Position numbers and translations under genes: made by a program. DNA of 64,000 nucleotides from JAJFKB01 sp965230515. Its GTDB lineage: Bacteria > Pseudomonadota > Gammaproteobacteria > Pseudomonadales > IMCC2047. Numbering within the stretch: position 1 is the stretch's first letter; the number at the start of each line of letters is the position of its first letter. Below the pieces are notes generated by a model. The model saw only the letters and a program-made list of their open reading frames with translations. It made no database searches and was not told the DNA's origin. Shown here in pieces: positions 43,131 through 51,336 of this stretch. The DNA lies in assembly GCA_965230515.1 (NCBI GenBank), contig OZ246007.1, positions 2,790,001-2,854,000 of the forward strand, read 5' to 3'.

Positions 43131-44834
43131 ATGGGAGCAGTACAGAAAATAAAAAGCCTGATGTCCAATAAGTTGGTACTGGGTACATCAATTGGTACAG
43201 CTTTGATTTTTATGCTGGCGGGTGTGATCTTCTGGGGTGGTTTTAATACCGCGATGGAAGCAACCAACACGCTGGGATTCTGTATCAGTTGTCACGAGAT
43301 GGAAGAAAATGTTTATCAGGAATACAAACAGACTATTCACTACAACAACCGCAGTGGTGTAAGAGCAACCTGCTCGGATTGCCACGTACCGGACCCGTGG
43401 GTGCATAAGTTTGTACGTAAGATAAAAGCATCGAACGAGCTGTTGCACAAAGCGCTGGGCAGCATTAATACGCCAGAAAAGTTTGACAATAAAAGACTGA
43501 AACTGGCCAAGAACGTGTGGCATGACATGAAAGACACTAACTCCAGAGAGTGTCGCAACTGTCATGATTTCAACACTATGATGCCGGACACCCAGAAACC
43601 CCGTGCGCGAAAACAGCACATGAATGCAATGAAGGATGGCAATACCTGTATTGACTGTCATAAAGGCATAGCCCACAAAGCGGTACATGAGCAGTTGACG
43701 GATGAGGAGATTGATGAATTAACTGAGCCAGATCCAAGCCAGGCGATTGATTTGCCTCCTCAGTGGGTGGCATTCCTGGAAAAACAGGCGGCGGAGAAAG
43801 AGGCGAAAAAGCAGGCCAATAGTCCTGTTATGGCTCAAAAAACAGTAACTGATGAGACCTTAGTGGGAACCGGTGAGACAGAGTCAGCTGCTATTAGCAA
43901 GACCGCAAGCGCTGCGGTTAAGCCCCTCTCCTCACTGGATTGGAGTGTGGCACCGGTACGTGAGGTCGTTGTATTCTACCCGGGACAGAGTTCTATGGAG
44001 TGGGTGCTGGGTCGCAAGCATGGTGGCAAGCGAGCCTTTAAAACGGGTGATCGCTGCGTTGATTGTCACGATGAAGAAGCTGCGGATATAGGGCAGAAAA
44101 TTGTGACCGGTGAGAAGTTGGAGCCAAGTGTGATTCCTGGTAAGCGAGGCAGCATTCCTGTATCAGTGCAGGCGATGCACGATGAGGATAATCTCTATCT
44201 GCGGTTCCAATGGGCAGATACTGCGCATGCACCGGTGCCTTTTGTTGAGGGTGGCAAAATGGATCCGGATAATTCCATGAAACTGGCTTTAATGCTGGCT
44301 ACCGATGAAGTTGAATATGCGGACCGAGCCGGTTGCTGGGGAACTTGTCATGCTGACCTTAACAGTATGCCATTTGCTCCCGAGGGGCAGGATGTGACTA
44401 AATATCTCACTGAGAGTCGCACTAAAATCGAACTACGTGGTCGGAATAAAAAGCCCTTGGGTGGCTGGGATAAGCGTAAGGGTGACGATGAAATCAAGGC
44501 CGAATACAGTGCTGGTCACTACATGGATATCATTCGATATAAAGCAGGTGAAGGTAAAACAGAAGATGGTGCGATTCTTGCGGATCGAGTGATGAATGAA
44601 GATGCCGGTAGTGAGTTTAATGCCAGCAAACAGGGTGATCAATGGGTTGTTGAGGTTACCCGGCCACTGAACACTGGTAGAGATGATGATATACCATTGG
44701 CGCTGGACCAGACCTACAACTTTGGTTTTGCCATTCATGACGATTACAGCAGTGCTCGATTCCATCACGTATCACTGGGTTATAAGCTGGGCTTTGATAA
44801 TGGTGACGTTGAGGTAAATGCTGTTCAGAAATAA
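43131..44834 (+). CDS. NapC/NirT-type multihaem cytochrome fused to an ethylbenzene-dehydrogenase-like haem domain
   Basis: The 567-residue protein has an N-terminal membrane anchor (18-38) and a NapC/NirT quinol-dehydrogenase domain with four haem sites: CISCH (51-55), CSDCH (81-85), CRNCH (141-145) and CIDCH (173-177). After a linker (205-270) comes a domain related to the haem-binding gamma subunit of ethylbenzene/DMSO dehydrogenases (275-560), with CVDCH (309-313) and an unusual CWGTCH (402-407, three residues between the cysteines). It should take electrons from quinol to periplasmic partners; NirS, 100 bp upstream, is the natural one. NirT of Pseudomonas stutzeri is the functional parallel, without this C-terminal domain. 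Confidence 0.88.
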   Translation: MGAVQKIKSLMSNKLVLGTSIGTALIFMLAGVIFWGGFNTAMEATNTLGFCISCHEMEENVYQEYKQTIHYNNRSGVRATCSDCHVPDPWVHKFVRKIKASNELLHKALGSINTPEKFDNKRLKLAKNVWHDMKDTNSRECRNCHDFNTMMPDTQKPRARKQHMNAMKDGNTCIDCHKGIAHKAVHEQLTDEEIDELTEPDPSQAIDLPPQWVAFLEKQAAEKEAKKQANSPVMAQKTVTDETLVGTGETESAAISKTASAAVKPLSSLDWSVAPVREVVVFYPGQSSMEWVLGRKHGGKRAFKTGDRCVDCHDEEAADIGQKIVTGEKLEPSVIPGKRGSIPVSVQAMHDEDNLYLRFQWADTAHAPVPFVEGGKMDPDNSMKLALMLATDEVEYADRAGCWGTCHADLNSMPFAPEGQDVTKYLTESRTKIELRGRNKKPLGGWDKRKGDDEIKAEYSAGHYMDIIRYKAGEGKTEDGAILADRVMNEDAGSEFNASKQGDQWVVEVTRPLNTGRDDDIPLALDQTYNFGFAIHDDYSSARFHHVSLGYKLGFDNGDVEVNAVQK

Positions 44835-44851
44835 CTGCCTGTGAGGTGAGG

Positions 44852-45196
44852 ATGATAAAGCACCTTGATCTTTTAAAGTTAAAAGTTCGCCAGCTTGGAT
44901 TGATTGCCCTGCTTGTTTCCGCAAGTGGGGTAGCCTGTGCAGCTTCCGTTGAGGTGGAGATTCTGAAGAAAGAGTACATTCCGCAGGAGATCACCATCAA
45001 CAAGGGTGACACGGTTCGCTGGGTAAACAAGGAAAAACGCCAGTATCACAGTGTCTGGTTTGAACAGCTGGGCGAAAAGGATGGCGAGTATTTTTGGCCG
45101 GATGAAGTTTTTGAGCGCACTTTCGATGAGGTAGGCACCTTTCCCTACCGCTGCGGCCCTCACCCTAAAATGACCGGCGTGGTGCATGTCAGGTAG
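44852..45196 (+). CDS. amicyanin-like periplasmic cupredoxin
   Basis: The 114-residue precursor has a signal peptide (cut near CAA-SVEV, about 31) and a blue-copper fold. Likely type 1 copper ligands are His66 (QYHSV), Cys101, His104 and Met107 (CGPHPKM); the C-x2-H-x2-M loop is like amicyanin. I chose ATG 44852 with GAGG five bases ahead; GTG at 44846 is an alternative. It follows the multihaem gene by 17 bp and so is probably an electron carrier in the NirS module. Confidence 0.88.
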   Translation: MIKHLDLLKLKVRQLGLIALLVSASGVACAASVEVEILKKEYIPQEITINKGDTVRWVNKEKRQYHSVWFEQLGEKDGEYFWPDEVFERTFDEVGTFPYRCGPHPKMTGVVHVR

Positions 45197-45203
45197 ATTC
45201 GCA

Positions 45204-46709
45204 TTAATTTGCTGGGGTGGATAGCCCTCTTAACCACTCCTCCAATTTTCGAGTAGCCATTACATCGTCACGGTTATATCCCAAAATAGCCTGTTTGAGT
45301 GATTCTCTCATCGTTCTATCAGTTGTTTCGAGGAAAGCATTGAACTGAACCACGGACCATTGTGAGCCGGAATCATCATCCTGCCATTGAAAGTTCACCA
45401 GTTTCGGGTGTTTGCAGATGCTCTTTAAATCATAGCCATCCAAGGGCAGAACCAAACATTCTTTAACCGGTATCTGCAGATCCAGTAGTGGGCCATCCTT
45501 CGATAACAGCCACTGAACAGTGCTGTCTTCCAACATGTCATAGCGTTCGGCGTATTGAGCGATAGTAGTGCGTTCGTGGCGTGAAAAGTGAATCAGCTTC
45601 AGGTTGGCGTATTTTGACCGGTAACTCGTCACCAGAGACAGAAAATTTTGCCAGCCCTCAAAATCCTGGTCCTGATTATCTGTCCAAACGTATTCAAAAT
45701 TATGTGTTTCATAGTCAGGTACCAGAAACCCCCACAGATAAACATGTTTATTACCATCGGGTGTTAATGGGTTGTCTTCAATATCGAAGTGTACCCAGGT
45801 CTCAGACTCTTCCGGGGCGATTGATAGCGGTTTAATGTAATAAAGCTCGCCGGTGATTCTCGCTTTGGCTTGAAGTACCGCGCGTGCTTGTTTATCGGCA
45901 CCTTTCAGATAAGGTACATCCTTAATTGTTTTCGGATCTGTTGCAGCGAGCTGATCAATATCAGTTATCCCTTGAGCATGCAGTCCGGGGAGCGCGCGCC
46001 CATCGATGCCATAGACCAGAGATAAATTACCCTCTTTCTCAAAATCGGGCCGACATTGTGAATAGTAGGGGCATGCCTTGCAACGGCTATGGCTGTAGTT
46101 GACTTCAGGGGCAGACGGCTGGTGCAGTAGTTCAGCCATCTCCTGCATAAAACGGGATGTTAAGGGATCGGTTTCGTCGGAGATCTCTTCTTGAGCGCCG
46201 TCGCCCAGAAAAACAATCGCGGGTTGGTCGTTCGCCAGTAAGCGGCGGTAACAGCCCAGCTGAATCTGAATCGCTTTTTTTGCACTGCTAAAAGCCAGCT
46301 TGGCGTCCGCGGCCCGATATTCTCCCGATTCGTGCCGGATGAGAAAGTCCGGAAAGCCAATCAGCCCAAGCTGTTCATTATAAAGTTGTGCCTGGTAAAT
46401 AATCTCGGTACCAAGCGCCATGAGTCGTTGAGTGTCTTCCCGGTCCTTTGCTATGGTAACGGAGTGTCGTTTTGCCAGCTTTTTCAGCACTTTTTTTTCA
46501 TGTAACAGTCCGCGTTCCATCACCAGTTGATCAAACGGGCCGGGCTCAATATCAATGCCGGGTAATTCACGGTTATCAAACCAAACCCGGCGGATACAGT
46601 AATCCCAGGCGACCGCATCGCTGGGTTTGATCAGGTGTTTATTATTCGCAGCTACTATCAAGTTCAATTCCCTTAATGTAATTCTGTTCCATATGGTATT
46701 TAGTGCCAT
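45204..46709 (-). CDS. TM0106-family RecB-like nuclease with RNase H-type domain
   Basis: The 501-residue protein has a PD-(D/E)XK RecB/Cas4-like domain at the N-terminus (GFPDFLI, then YRAADAKLA and IQLGCYRRLL), a cysteine set (CKACPYYSQC near 213-222) that may hold an Fe-S cluster together with Cys42, then a helix-hairpin stretch (GITDIDQLAATDPKTI). A C-terminal RNase H-like exonuclease domain (WVHFDIEDNP to LGYNRDDVMATRKL) completes it. This is the TM0106 layout. Its role in DNA or RNA processing is unknown. It is convergent with the cupredoxin gene, and no cas or restriction genes are nearby. Confidence 0.85.
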   Translation of the reverse strand: MALNTIWNRITLRELNLIVAANNKHLIKPSDAVAWDYCIRRVWFDNRELPGIDIEPGPFDQLVMERGLLHEKKVLKKLAKRHSVTIAKDREDTQRLMALGTEIIYQAQLYNEQLGLIGFPDFLIRHESGEYRAADAKLAFSSAKKAIQIQLGCYRRLLANDQPAIVFLGDGAQEEISDETDPLTSRFMQEMAELLHQPSAPEVNYSHSRCKACPYYSQCRPDFEKEGNLSLVYGIDGRALPGLHAQGITDIDQLAATDPKTIKDVPYLKGADKQARAVLQAKARITGELYYIKPLSIAPEESETWVHFDIEDNPLTPDGNKHVYLWGFLVPDYETHNFEYVWTDNQDQDFEGWQNFLSLVTSYRSKYANLKLIHFSRHERTTIAQYAERYDMLEDSTVQWLLSKDGPLLDLQIPVKECLVLPLDGYDLKSICKHPKLVNFQWQDDDSGSQWSVVQFNAFLETTDRTMRESLKQAILGYNRDDVMATRKLEEWLRGLSTPAN

Positions 46710-46860
46710 GGGTGATTAAAAGCAAATTAATCCTGGGCTATGGTACGTTAACACTCTCATTATGGGTAGGCCGCCTATTCTTGACATTAATGATTGATGG
46801 GCGTAAAAATATGCCAGGTAACTTGTTGTTGTAAAATAGATAAAGAGCAGGAGGAAGGAA

Positions 46861-47043
46861 ATGAATAAATTAGCCATTTATATATTGATAGCGCTCGGAT
46901 TTAGTGCAGGTATAGCAGTTGCTGGAACTCCATCACCAACCCCATCCCCCGTTGCCACTCCTGCTCTGGACTCATGGGGAATAGTGGGGCTGATGTTGTT
47001 GGTTCCTGTTGTTGCGGCCTTTGTCTATAAAAAGAAAAAGTAA
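46861..47043 (+). CDS. 60-residue signal-linker-anchor miniprotein (IPTL-CTERM-like)
   Basis: The protein consists of an N-terminal signal (residues 3-22, ending VAG), a Thr/Pro linker (TPSPTPSPVATP), and a C-terminal PALDSWGIVGLML hydrophobic helix with a KKKK tail. The tail pattern (P-x-x-x-W-G, membrane helix, basic cluster) is like the IPTL/PEP-CTERM protein-sorting signals, but almost no mature domain lies between. A GGAGGAAGG ribosome site precedes the ATG. The function is unknown; no exosortase-like gene is in the window. Confidence 0.7.
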   Translation: MNKLAIYILIALGFSAGIAVAGTPSPTPSPVATPALDSWGIVGLMLLVPVVAAFVYKKKK

Positions 47044-47112
47044 GCAACAGATAGATAAGCATTATCAACACTAGCAAAATAATTCTTTGTAAAGCGGTTA
47101 TGATATAGACAG

Positions 47113-47703
47113 ATGGCCAATATAGTCAGTAGGCGTCGCTTTATTGGTTCTTTACTTTATCTAACCGTGTTATTGTTTTCTGGGTTCCTGCTTTTTCGCT
47201 CCTACCGCTCATATCGCGCAGGACTGGATTTTGATACTCTGGTCGCCGGGCTGCGGGCCCGGTGGCGTTATGATGAGCCGCTAAATACCCATGAACAAAA
47301 GGGTTTGCAACGCTACGTCGATCTGTTGATTCCAGATGATACAAGCCCGGGGGCGCTCAAGCTTGGTGTTGATCAAAGCATTATTTCAAAATCCCTGAAT
47401 GATCCGGACTACCGGCAAACCCTTCGTCAAGGACTGTTTCGCATTGATTCAATCGCTAAAGATATGTTTGGTCGGCCGTTTTTCCAACTGAAAAATGAGC
47501 AGGCAAACAGGATTATCTTATTAAGCGAAGAGGCCAAACGCTACTCAGCGGAACACCGGCTGTTTGGCCAACTTCGTGAAGACGCATTCGGTGATTATTA
47601 TGCGATGCCGGAGAGCTGGCGCAGTCTTTGCTATCCGGGACCTCCGCAGCCAATAGGGTTTAGCGATTATCAGCAATCTCCGACCAGTTGTACCCCGGGT
47701 TGA
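47113..47703 (+). CDS. gluconate 2-dehydrogenase subunit 3 family protein
   Basis: The 196-residue protein has an N-terminal signal or anchor with SRRRFIGSLLY, close to a twin-arginine motif, and the family region FDTLVAGLRAR...LIPDDTSPGALKLGV, IDSIAKDMFGRPFF and AFGDYYAMPESWRSLCYPGPPQPIGF (by parts), ending in YPGPPQPIG. In these complexes the subunit carries the GMC partner through the membrane. Its TGA overlaps the next ATG (TGATG), so the two are coupled. Confidence 0.85.
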   Translation: MANIVSRRRFIGSLLYLTVLLFSGFLLFRSYRSYRAGLDFDTLVAGLRARWRYDEPLNTHEQKGLQRYVDLLIPDDTSPGALKLGVDQSIISKSLNDPDYRQTLRQGLFRIDSIAKDMFGRPFFQLKNEQANRIILLSEEAKRYSAEHRLFGQLREDAFGDYYAMPESWRSLCYPGPPQPIGFSDYQQSPTSCTPG

Positions 47704-49355
47704 TGGATGTCGTTATAATCGGTTCTGGCGCCGGTGGTGGGGCGAGTGCATGGGCGCTTGCTCAACAGGGAGTCAATGTGCTGGTGCTGGAAGCAGGGCC
47801 CGCCTATGATCCTTATCAGGATTATCAACTTCACCAACCGGATTGGGAGCTGCAGAGATTTCCAGATAAGCAGAAGCATCCACTTAGATACAGTTTTGGA
47901 GAGATGCAGCCCCTGGAGCAAAAATATGACCGGCTGCGATCCTGGAACCATATTCGTGGCTTAAGCAATCGTTCGGATACCCGAATACCCTACAAGTATC
48001 ATCATGTACAGGGTGTTGGCGGCAGTACCCTGCACTTTACCGGTGAGGCACACCGGTTGCACCCCAAAGCCTTTCATATGAGCAGTCAATATGGTGTGGC
48101 GGCAGATTGGCCGCTTTCCTATGAAGATCTTGAAGATGATTACGCGACCGCAGAGCGAGTCGTTGGGGTTAGCGGTAAAGATAAATTCAGCCAGCGTCCA
48201 CGCACTACAGACTTCCCTTTGCCGCCACATCCGGCAAGCTATGCCAGCCAGAAAATCATGGCTCATAGCGACGATACAGGTCTTAAATGGGATTTTAATT
48301 CATTGGCCACACTCTCTGTGCCTTATGACGGGCGACCGGGCTGTAATTACTGTAATAACTGTAATCGAGGTTGTCCGCGCAAGGATAAGGGCAGTGTGGA
48401 TGTCACTTTTCTCCATATAGCACGATTGACAGGTCGTTGCCAGATTCAAAGCAACTCGACGGTGCTTCGCATTGTCAGTGGTGATAATGATCGGGTTAAG
48501 GGGGTCGAATATGTTGATCAGGCTGGAGTAACCCGTTTAGCCAGCGCGGAAGTGGTGATTGTGGCCTGCGGTACCATTGAAACGCCACGGTTGCTACTGT
48601 TGTCTGGAGAGGAAAATGGTTATTCCGGCCTTGCCAATGAGTCCGGGATGATCGGAAAAAACTTTATGGAAACATTGTTCTGGAATAGTGCCGGGCTGCA
48701 TGCGGAGAACCTTGGTAGTTATCGAGGGCTGCCCGTGGATATTATCTCCTGGAGCTATAATGCACCGGATTCGATACCGGGTGTGGTTGGCGGATGTCGT
48801 TTTGGAATGGGTGTTTCGGAAGCGGATCTGGTTGGTCCGGTTAACTATGCACAACGTGTGGTCAAAGGTTGGGGGCTGCAGCACAAGCAGGAGATGCGAA
48901 AGTCTTTTGGGCGTGTGTTGTCGGTAAATTCAATCGGTGAATCATTGCCAAACCCCAAAAGCTTTATCGCTTTGGATGAGAGTACAAAAGACCGGTTTGG
49001 CCGACCGGTTGCAAAAATCAGCAGTTTCCTCAATGAGGGTGAAATTAGCAGACTAAAATTCATGGCAAACAAATGTCGTGAAGTCCTGCATGCTACCGGT
49101 GTGACCGATATAATCGAGGAATACGGCAGTTATGATTTTTTCAGCTCGACCCATGTATTCGGTACGGCAAGAATGGGTAACGACCCTGAAGCATCGGTGG
49201 TGAATGCGCACTGTCAAAGCCATCGCTGGAAAAATCTGTTCATTGTCGATGCCAGTGTGTTTCCCAGCAGTGGAGGAGGCGAAGCACCCTCTTTGACCGT
49301 TGAGGCACTGGCAATCCGTACGGCTCGCTATATCAAAGATTACCTTAACGCCTGA
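47703..49355 (+). CDS. GMC-family FAD oxidoreductase (large subunit)
   Basis: The 550-residue flavoprotein begins with a dinucleotide fold (VVIIGSGAGGGASAWALA) and has VQGVGGSTLHFTGEAHRL, a CNYCNNCNRGCPRKDKG cysteine cluster, STHVFGTARMG with the catalytic His, and the C-terminal VDASVFPSSGGGEAPSLTVEALAIR. These match the large subunits of membrane gluconate, sorbitol or fructose dehydrogenases. The third subunit, a multihaem cytochrome c, is missing from the operon. The substrate is not clear. The ATG at 47703 overlaps the subunit 3 stop. Confidence 0.9.
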   Translation: MDVVIIGSGAGGGASAWALAQQGVNVLVLEAGPAYDPYQDYQLHQPDWELQRFPDKQKHPLRYSFGEMQPLEQKYDRLRSWNHIRGLSNRSDTRIPYKYHHVQGVGGSTLHFTGEAHRLHPKAFHMSSQYGVAADWPLSYEDLEDDYATAERVVGVSGKDKFSQRPRTTDFPLPPHPASYASQKIMAHSDDTGLKWDFNSLATLSVPYDGRPGCNYCNNCNRGCPRKDKGSVDVTFLHIARLTGRCQIQSNSTVLRIVSGDNDRVKGVEYVDQAGVTRLASAEVVIVACGTIETPRLLLLSGEENGYSGLANESGMIGKNFMETLFWNSAGLHAENLGSYRGLPVDIISWSYNAPDSIPGVVGGCRFGMGVSEADLVGPVNYAQRVVKGWGLQHKQEMRKSFGRVLSVNSIGESLPNPKSFIALDESTKDRFGRPVAKISSFLNEGEISRLKFMANKCREVLHATGVTDIIEEYGSYDFFSSTHVFGTARMGNDPEASVVNAHCQSHRWKNLFIVDASVFPSSGGGEAPSLTVEALAIRTARYIKDYLNA

Positions 49356-49487
49356 TCATCAATAGCAACTCAGTCTTAGTCTATAAAACGCTTTCCGATT
49401 TAGCCTAATCACTTCTCAAATGCCATTGTGAAGTATCAGGTTTCATCGCTAAATTGGTTGATCTGATTAATTGATTGAGGCAAACCT

Positions 49488-50576
49488 ATGTCAAAACAAA
49501 AACCCGTCGAGCAGTATATGGCGCTCGCGCTGCAAACCATGATGCGTGGCGCACAAAAACGAGAAGATATTCAGATCAATATTGATCATATCTCTGAGGT
49601 AGCTCATGCGGCCTACTGGCTAACCAGTATTGATTTGCCGGTACGCCTGATTACATTACCGGAAGGCGCGCTGCAGGGTTTTACAGATGAAATATTTGAT
49701 TGGGACCATGTGGATTATGTGAATCGAACCGCCATCGATATTCCCGGTACCGAAACGGATGCTTTAGGTCAGCTGGCGAAACAGCTGGATGTCTATATCA
49801 TCGCTCAGGCAAAGGCGAAACATCCCGAGTTTCCAGAGCGTTTCTTTAACTGTGCATTTGTAATCAGTCCGGAGGGTGAGGTGATTCACACACATTACAA
49901 AATGCAGGTATTTGCGCGTGAGCATTCAACTGTACCGCACGATGTCTGGGATCGCTGGATTGAACTCTATGGTGAAGGGTTGGATGCCTTTTTTCCGGTC
50001 GTTGATACGGAGATCGGACGCATCGGAACGATTGTTTGTATGGAGGGAAGCTATCCCGAAACGGCGCGCGGCCTGGCGATGAATGGCGCTGAGATCATGT
50101 ATCGCCCCAGTTACCCGGAACCCTATGTGGGTAACGGTCTGTGGGATGTGCAGAATCGGGCGCGAGCACTGGATAACACCATGTATGTGGTTGCTCCCAA
50201 TCCGGCCGGTTACTACACCACGCCACAGTCGCAACACCCTATAGATGTCACCGGTGGTGAGTCGATGATTGCCGATTACCAAGGGCGGGTGGTTTCAAAA
50301 CACCATTCCGGGGGGACGGCTTCCTATGCCGGGGGAATTATTGATATTGAGGCGTTGAGGCAGTATCGGGCGCGATCGTTGTGGGGTAACTGGTTGCGCG
50401 ACCTGCGCACTGAGCAGTATCGCATTATCTATGATCAACCCATGTATGAAAAAAATCGCTGCCTGGAATGTCCACCCCTGCGCCACGCCGAGAATGATGA
50501 GGTAGTGCGAGCGGCAACCGAGCGTATGTTTGAACGTGGAATCTGGAAAAAACCAACCTATATGCTGGATGACTAG
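49488..50576 (+). CDS. nitrilase-superfamily amidohydrolase
   Basis: The 362-residue protein has the Glu-Lys-Cys catalytic set at Glu59 (LPEGAL), Lys138 (HYKMQV) and Cys184 (VCMEGSYPE). The rest (PSYPEPYVGN, ARALDNTMYVVAPNPAG) matches the superfamily. It is longer than typical omega-amidases, with an extended C-terminus (CLECPPLRHAEND), and most like the amidase/formamidase-type branch. The substrate, an amide or nitrile, is unknown. It lies alone on the plus strand, 132 bp after the GMC gene. A GC-rich hairpin (50589-50613) follows its stop. Confidence 0.85.
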   Translation: MSKQKPVEQYMALALQTMMRGAQKREDIQINIDHISEVAHAAYWLTSIDLPVRLITLPEGALQGFTDEIFDWDHVDYVNRTAIDIPGTETDALGQLAKQLDVYIIAQAKAKHPEFPERFFNCAFVISPEGEVIHTHYKMQVFAREHSTVPHDVWDRWIELYGEGLDAFFPVVDTEIGRIGTIVCMEGSYPETARGLAMNGAEIMYRPSYPEPYVGNGLWDVQNRARALDNTMYVVAPNPAGYYTTPQSQHPIDVTGGESMIADYQGRVVSKHHSGGTASYAGGIIDIEALRQYRARSLWGNWLRDLRTEQYRIIYDQPMYEKNRCLECPPLRHAENDEVVRAATERMFERGIWKKPTYMLDD

Positions 50577-50612
50577 CGGTTTGAAATTGGGCGGGGCAGT
50601 GTTGCCTCCGCC

Positions 50613-51302
50613 CTATTCAGGTTTCGGTGTCGGCCTTAACATAATTTCATTAACATCGACATGAGCTGGTTGACTGACCGCATAGATCACCGCATTGGCG
50701 ATGTCCTCTGGTTGCATGGCCACTTCCGGTATCTCATCAAAAAAAGATGTCTCGGTTACGCCCGGTTCGATCAGTGTTACCCTGACTCCACTACCCTTCA
50801 ATTCTTCGCGAACCCCGTACCCGATTGCGGTTACCGCCCACTTGGTTGCGCTGTACATAGAACCCGTGATGGTCACACGACCGGCGACTGAGCCGGTGAG
50901 TAAGAGATGGCCTTTGCTCGTCTTAAGTGCAGGAAGGCAAGCCTGCACAGTCAAACCTGCGCCATAGATATTTGTCAGAATCATCTCCTTCCATTGTTCG
51001 GGGTCAGCGCTGCTAAAACCTCCAGGAGATCCTCCTCGACCAGCGTTGACGAAGACCACGTCAATACGACCAAAGTGAGACAGAGCTTTTTCCACTAACC
51101 ACTTTTGTTCGTCGCTATTTTGTATATCGCAGGTAACGGCCAGCGCATGGTTTTCACCGCCAAACTCCTCGACCAGGTGATCAAGCCTGTCTTTCGAGCG
51201 TGCCGCCAGTACCAGACGGTAGCCAGCGTTTGCAGCAGCTCGTGCGGTTGCCTTACCTATTCCACTTGAAGCGCCGGTGATCAGAAAAACCTGATGATTC
51301 AT
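50613..51302 (-). CDS. short-chain dehydrogenase/reductase
   Basis: I chose the ATG at 51302 (229 residues, MNHQVFLITGASSGIG) because the 82 extra upstream codons run into the dehydratase gene and match nothing. The NAD(P) motif TGASSGIG, the NAGRG segment, GSVAGRV and catalytic YSATKWA are present. It belongs to classical SDRs; the loop VTETSFFDEIPEVAMQPEDIANAVIYAV is like the YdfG/NADP-dependent group, read as parts. The substrate is unknown. It is 34 bp downstream of the dehydratase gene and probably in one unit with it. Confidence 0.88.
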   Translation of the reverse strand: MNHQVFLITGASSGIGKATARAAANAGYRLVLAARSKDRLDHLVEEFGGENHALAVTCDIQNSDEQKWLVEKALSHFGRIDVVFVNAGRGGSPGGFSSADPEQWKEMILTNIYGAGLTVQACLPALKTSKGHLLLTGSVAGRVTITGSMYSATKWAVTAIGYGVREELKGSGVRVTLIEPGVTETSFFDEIPEVAMQPEDIANAVIYAVSQPAHVDVNEIMLRPTPKPE

Positions 51303-51336
51303 GGGCTGTACCTCATTGATTGGTTTCGTTGTGCGC

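Noticed and set aside
50589..50613. GC-rich hairpin after the nitrilase gene as an intrinsic terminator
   Set aside because: The stem has a bulge, no T tract follows, and it runs into the stop codon of the convergent SDR gene, so it was not listed as a separate terminator.
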